From M3007 sp046329435 (GTDB taxonomy: Bacteria; Bacteroidota; Bacteroidia; Chitinophagales; Saprospiraceae): a stretch of DNA of 64,000 nucleotides. The stretch spans positions 434,001-498,000 of the forward strand of contig JAXLUR010000004.1 in NCBI GenBank assembly GCA_046329435.1, read 5' to 3'. Shown one piece after another: positions 61,492 to 64,000 of the stretch (position 1 is its first letter; every line of letters begins with the position of its first letter). Under the pieces are notes generated by a model. The model was given only the letters and a program-made list of their open reading frames with translations. It did no database searches and was not told the origin of the DNA. Position numbers and translations under genes: made by a program.

Positions 61492-63597
61492 TCACGAAAT
61501 CCTGCTCCACACCCTCCCGTCCTTCGTTTCCGTATCCAGTTGTCGTTTGAGCCGCGCGTGCTCGGGCAGTTGCAGGGAGGGGTCTTTTTCCAGAATTTTC
61601 AGGGCGATTTCGCGCGCCGCCGTCAGGATTTGTCCGTCGCGGGCCAGGTCGGCGATGCGGAAATGCAGCATGCCGCTTTGTTGGGTGCCTTCGATATTGC
61701 CGGGGCCGCGCAGTCGCAGATCGGCTTCGGCGATGATGAAGCCGTCGTTGGTTTGCACCATGGTTTGCAGGCGCTCACGGGCGTCGGCGCTGAGTTTGAA
61801 GCCGGTCAGGAGGATGCAGAACGACTGGTCGGCGCCCCGGCCCACGCGGCCCCGCAACTGGTGGAGCTGGGAAAGGCCGAATCGGTCGGCGTTTTCGATC
61901 ACCATGACCGAGGCATTGGGCACGTTGACGCCCACTTCGATCACCGTGGTGGCGATCATGATCTGGGTTTCGCGGCGCAGGAAACGCTGCATTTCAAAAT
62001 CCTTGTCGGCTGCCTTCATTTTGCCGTGCACAATACTGATCTGGTACTCCGGCTGCGGAAAATCGCGACTGAGCGCCTCGTAACCCGACATCAGGTTTTG
62101 CAGGTCCACGGTCTCGGTTTCCTCGATCATGGGGTACACCACGTACACTTGCCGGCCTTTGGCGATTTCTTCTTTCATAAACCCTTGCACGCGCAGCCGG
62201 TGGTGTTCGGTGCGGTGCGAGGTGGCGATGGGTTTGCGGCCGGGCGGCAGTTCGTCGATCACCGACACATCGAGGTCGCCGTAGAGGGTCATGGCCAGGG
62301 TGCGGGGGATGGGCGTGGCGGTCATGACCAGCACGTGGGGCGGCAGGCTGCCCCGGTTTTTGGCCCACAGTTTGGCGCGCTGCTCCACGCCGAAGCGGTG
62401 TTGTTCGTCGATCACGGCGATGCCCAGGCTTTGGAATTGCACCCAGTCTTCGATGAGGGCGTGGGTGCCCACCACGGCGTGCATTTCGCCGGAGGCCAGT
62501 TGGGCGAGGATGGCTTCGCGTTTTTTCCCCTTCACATTGCCGGTCAGGAAGCCGATGTTGACGCCCAGGTCGCCCAGCAATTCGGTCAGGTTGGTAAAAT
62601 GTTGCTGCGCCAGAATTTCCGTGGGCGCCATGAGGCAGGCCTGATGACCATTGTCGAGCGCCATAAGCATACTCATGAGCGCCACGACGGTTTTGCCCGA
62701 CCCCACATCGCCCTGCACGAGGCGGTTCATCTGACGGCCGGAAGCCAGGTCGGCACGGATTTCACGCACCACGCGTTTTTGCGCGCCAGTGAGTTCGAAG
62801 GGCAGTTTTTCCTGGTAAAAGCGGTTGAAAAAGTCGCCTATTTTATCAAAAACAAAACCGCGCGAAGCGTCTTTCCGGCGGGTGCGAATTTGTAGAAGCC
62901 GCAATTGCAGGAAAAACAGTTCTTCAAATTTCAGCCGGCGCATGGCAGCGTCGAGTTCTGCCTGGGTTTCCGGAAAATGGATTTTTTGCAGGGCCTCCCA
63001 GCGCGAATGCAGGCGGTAGGCCAGCAACAGATGATCGGGCAGGGTTTCGGGCAGCTCGGCCGCCGAAAGGGTGTCGAGCAGGGTGCGGGTCAGTTTGCGC
63101 AAACCTTTGGCGTCGAGGCCTTTTTGCACCAGTTTGTCGGTGCTGGGGTACACGGGGTCGAAGTGCCGCGCTTTTTGGGTGTTTTCCTGGTTGGCTTCCT
63201 CCATCTCCGGGTGCGCGATATTGACCCGCCCGTTGAACTCGCTCAACCGCCCGAAAACGATGTACTCCTTGCCGACCGACAGGTTTTTTTCCAGCCAGTG
63301 AATACCCTGGAACCACACGAGTTCGATGGCGCCGGTTTCATCGCGCAGGGTGCCCGTCAGGCGGCGCGCCCGGCCTTCGCCCAGGGTTTCGAGGCGGCGC
63401 AGAATACCCCGGAATTGCACTTGCTCACCCTCCGTCTGCGCATCGCGGATACGGTGAAAACGGGTGCGGTCGATGTATCGGAAAGGAAAATAATACAGCA
63501 GGTCGCCAAACGTAAAAATACCCAATTCCTTTTTCAGCGTTTCGGCGCGTTGCGGGCCGACGCCTCTGAGGTATTCTATGGCGGTATCGAGTGGCAC
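61492..63597 (-). CDS. recG: ATP-dependent DNA helicase RecG
   Basis: The 701-aa product starts at GTG (63597: (V)PLDTAIEYLRGVGPQRAETL), the normal start of RecG in this phylum. Wedge domain: residues ~60-160. Helicase motifs: I VQGDVGSGKTVVALMSMLMA, Ia MAPTEILAQQH, II VIDEQHRFGV, III VMTATPIPRTLAM, V MIATTVIEVGVNVPN, VI LHQLRGRVGRGADQS. It remodels stalled forks and Holliday junctions. A -7 box lies only 5-12 bp upstream, so the mRNA may be almost leaderless. The 5' end of another gene on the same strand begins 36 bp upstream. Confidence 0.95.
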   Translation of the reverse strand: MPLDTAIEYLRGVGPQRAETLKKELGIFTFGDLLYYFPFRYIDRTRFHRIRDAQTEGEQVQFRGILRRLETLGEGRARRLTGTLRDETGAIELVWFQGIHWLEKNLSVGKEYIVFGRLSEFNGRVNIAHPEMEEANQENTQKARHFDPVYPSTDKLVQKGLDAKGLRKLTRTLLDTLSAAELPETLPDHLLLAYRLHSRWEALQKIHFPETQAELDAAMRRLKFEELFFLQLRLLQIRTRRKDASRGFVFDKIGDFFNRFYQEKLPFELTGAQKRVVREIRADLASGRQMNRLVQGDVGSGKTVVALMSMLMALDNGHQACLMAPTEILAQQHFTNLTELLGDLGVNIGFLTGNVKGKKREAILAQLASGEMHAVVGTHALIEDWVQFQSLGIAVIDEQHRFGVEQRAKLWAKNRGSLPPHVLVMTATPIPRTLAMTLYGDLDVSVIDELPPGRKPIATSHRTEHHRLRVQGFMKEEIAKGRQVYVVYPMIEETETVDLQNLMSGYEALSRDFPQPEYQISIVHGKMKAADKDFEMQRFLRRETQIMIATTVIEVGVNVPNASVMVIENADRFGLSQLHQLRGRVGRGADQSFCILLTGFKLSADARERLQTMVQTNDGFIIAEADLRLRGPGNIEGTQQSGMLHFRIADLARDGQILTAAREIALKILEKDPSLQLPEHARLKRQLDTETKDGRVWSRIS

Positions 63598-63601
63598 GGG
63601 G

Positions 63602-63609
63602 CAAAAATA
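63602..63609 (-). promoter_or_regulatory. Putative -7 box TATTTTTG upstream of recG
   Basis: CAAAAATA on the plus strand reads TATTTTTG on the minus strand. The expected start point lies within a few bases of the GTG, which would give a nearly leaderless transcript. Confidence 0.4.
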
Positions 63610-63632
63610 AAAGAATTTGTTTTAAATACCTT

Positions 63633-64000
63633 CTACCGGTTGGCTTTGCTCAGGAGCCATTCCCGTTCGGCCACGGCCGGGCAGGCGTTTATCCGGGCCG
63701 CAAGGGTCCGGTCGGCGCCGCGCCGGGCCAGTTTTTTGGTAAAACGGATCAGGTTGCGGTAGCTTTCCCGGTGGTAACCCAATGCTTTTTGGCGCCGGAT
63801 AAATACCGCGAAACTGTCGAGCAACGATGCCAGCGACAGCCATTCTCCCCGCTCGAAGTAGCTTTTGAGCAACATGCGGCGCACGTCGAGCGCCATAAAG
63901 ACCTCTGGAAAATCGAGCGTGCGCAGCAGTTCGAGCGCCCGGCCGTAGTCGGCGGCGCGGTAGTAGAAAATAGCAAGGTTGTAGCGATAGATATTGTCGC
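63633..64000 (-). CDS. Helical repeat (TPR-like) protein of unknown function, C-terminal part only
   Basis: The frame is open from the window edge (64000) to the stop at 63633; only the last ~120 residues are visible and the start is outside. The sequence is regular helix pairs: YNLAIFYYRAADYGRALELL, ALDVRRMLLKSYFERGEWLS, LASLLDSFAVFIRRQKALGY, FTKKLARRG. The pattern matches TPR or other alpha-solenoid repeats and resembles the C-terminus of long Bacteroidota hypothetical proteins. Nothing more can be said about function. Confidence 0.6.
   Translation of the reverse strand, partial: DNIYRYNLAIFYYRAADYGRALELLRTLDFPEVFMALDVRRMLLKSYFERGEWLSLASLLDSFAVFIRRQKALGYHRESYRNLIRFTKKLARRGADRTLAARINACPAVAEREWLLSKANR

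Overview
The window looks like a chromosomal segment of a GC-rich member of the Bacteroidota, most likely close to the Saprospiria or another deep-branching class; the rank is inferred, not proven. The signs are: a type IX secretion (T9SS) sorting domain on a secreted protein, many LytTR regulators paired with LytS-type histidine kinases, Bacteroidota -7 promoter boxes (TAnnTTTG) just upstream of several start codons, few visible Shine-Dalgarno sites, and families typical of the phylum (DUF3127, DUF6913, an OstA-like protein, a VPS10-type BNR protein fused to DUF1080). Most of the window is ordinary core and accessory genome: recA, rpoN, hflX, recG, ddl, dapA, accA and iscSUA.

Layout. 1-3 kb: a secreted protein cut by the window edge, a small membrane protein, and a methylmalonyl-CoA mutase small subunit that stops early beside a 4 x 19 bp tandem repeat and a gene remnant. 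3-7 kb: a secreted transglutaminase-like protein, a sensor kinase and a LytTR regulator in one operon. 7-9 kb: iscS-iscU-iscA closed by a terminator. 9-15 kb: an SRPBCC/GyrI-like protein, ddl, a tetR-hydrolase operon with a palindromic operator, a DinB-like protein, a lipocalin-like lipoprotein and a T9SS cargo protein. 15-18 kb: one LytTR regulator with two overlapping histidine kinases, one of which seems to have lost its ATP-binding motifs. 18-30 kb: housekeeping genes (hflX, rpoN, recA, dapA, accA) and several envelope proteins.

30.5-32.3 kb is the most unusual part. A complete tRNA-Asp(GTC) gene is followed by a tandem array in which each unit carries a small GIY-YIG endonuclease ORF, a degenerate copy of the 3' part of tRNA-Asp, and a rho-independent terminator. 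The GIY-YIG reading frame ends on a TAG that lies inside the tRNA-derived D-loop sequence. One ORF is intact, one is nearly intact, and the others are scrambled in a way that could be biological or an assembly artefact. The umuDC operon (DNA polymerase V) follows.

34-41.6 kb: a large BNR/VPS10-DUF1080 fusion, an SH3-domain protein and a fructan-use pair (GH32 plus MFS transporter). 41.8-49.4 kb: a complete metal efflux locus (OmpR-type regulator, sensor kinase, CzcC-, CzcB- and CzcA-like proteins). 49.7-64 kb: a thioredoxin-like protein, an ArsR/SdpI pair with a clear operator, a TPR adenylate cyclase with no normal start codon, a secreted Trp-repeat protein, an SSB-like DUF3127 protein, an oligopeptide-binding protein, a DCC-family protein, a cation/proton antiporter, an OstA-like protein, recG, and the C-terminus of a last gene cut by the window edge.
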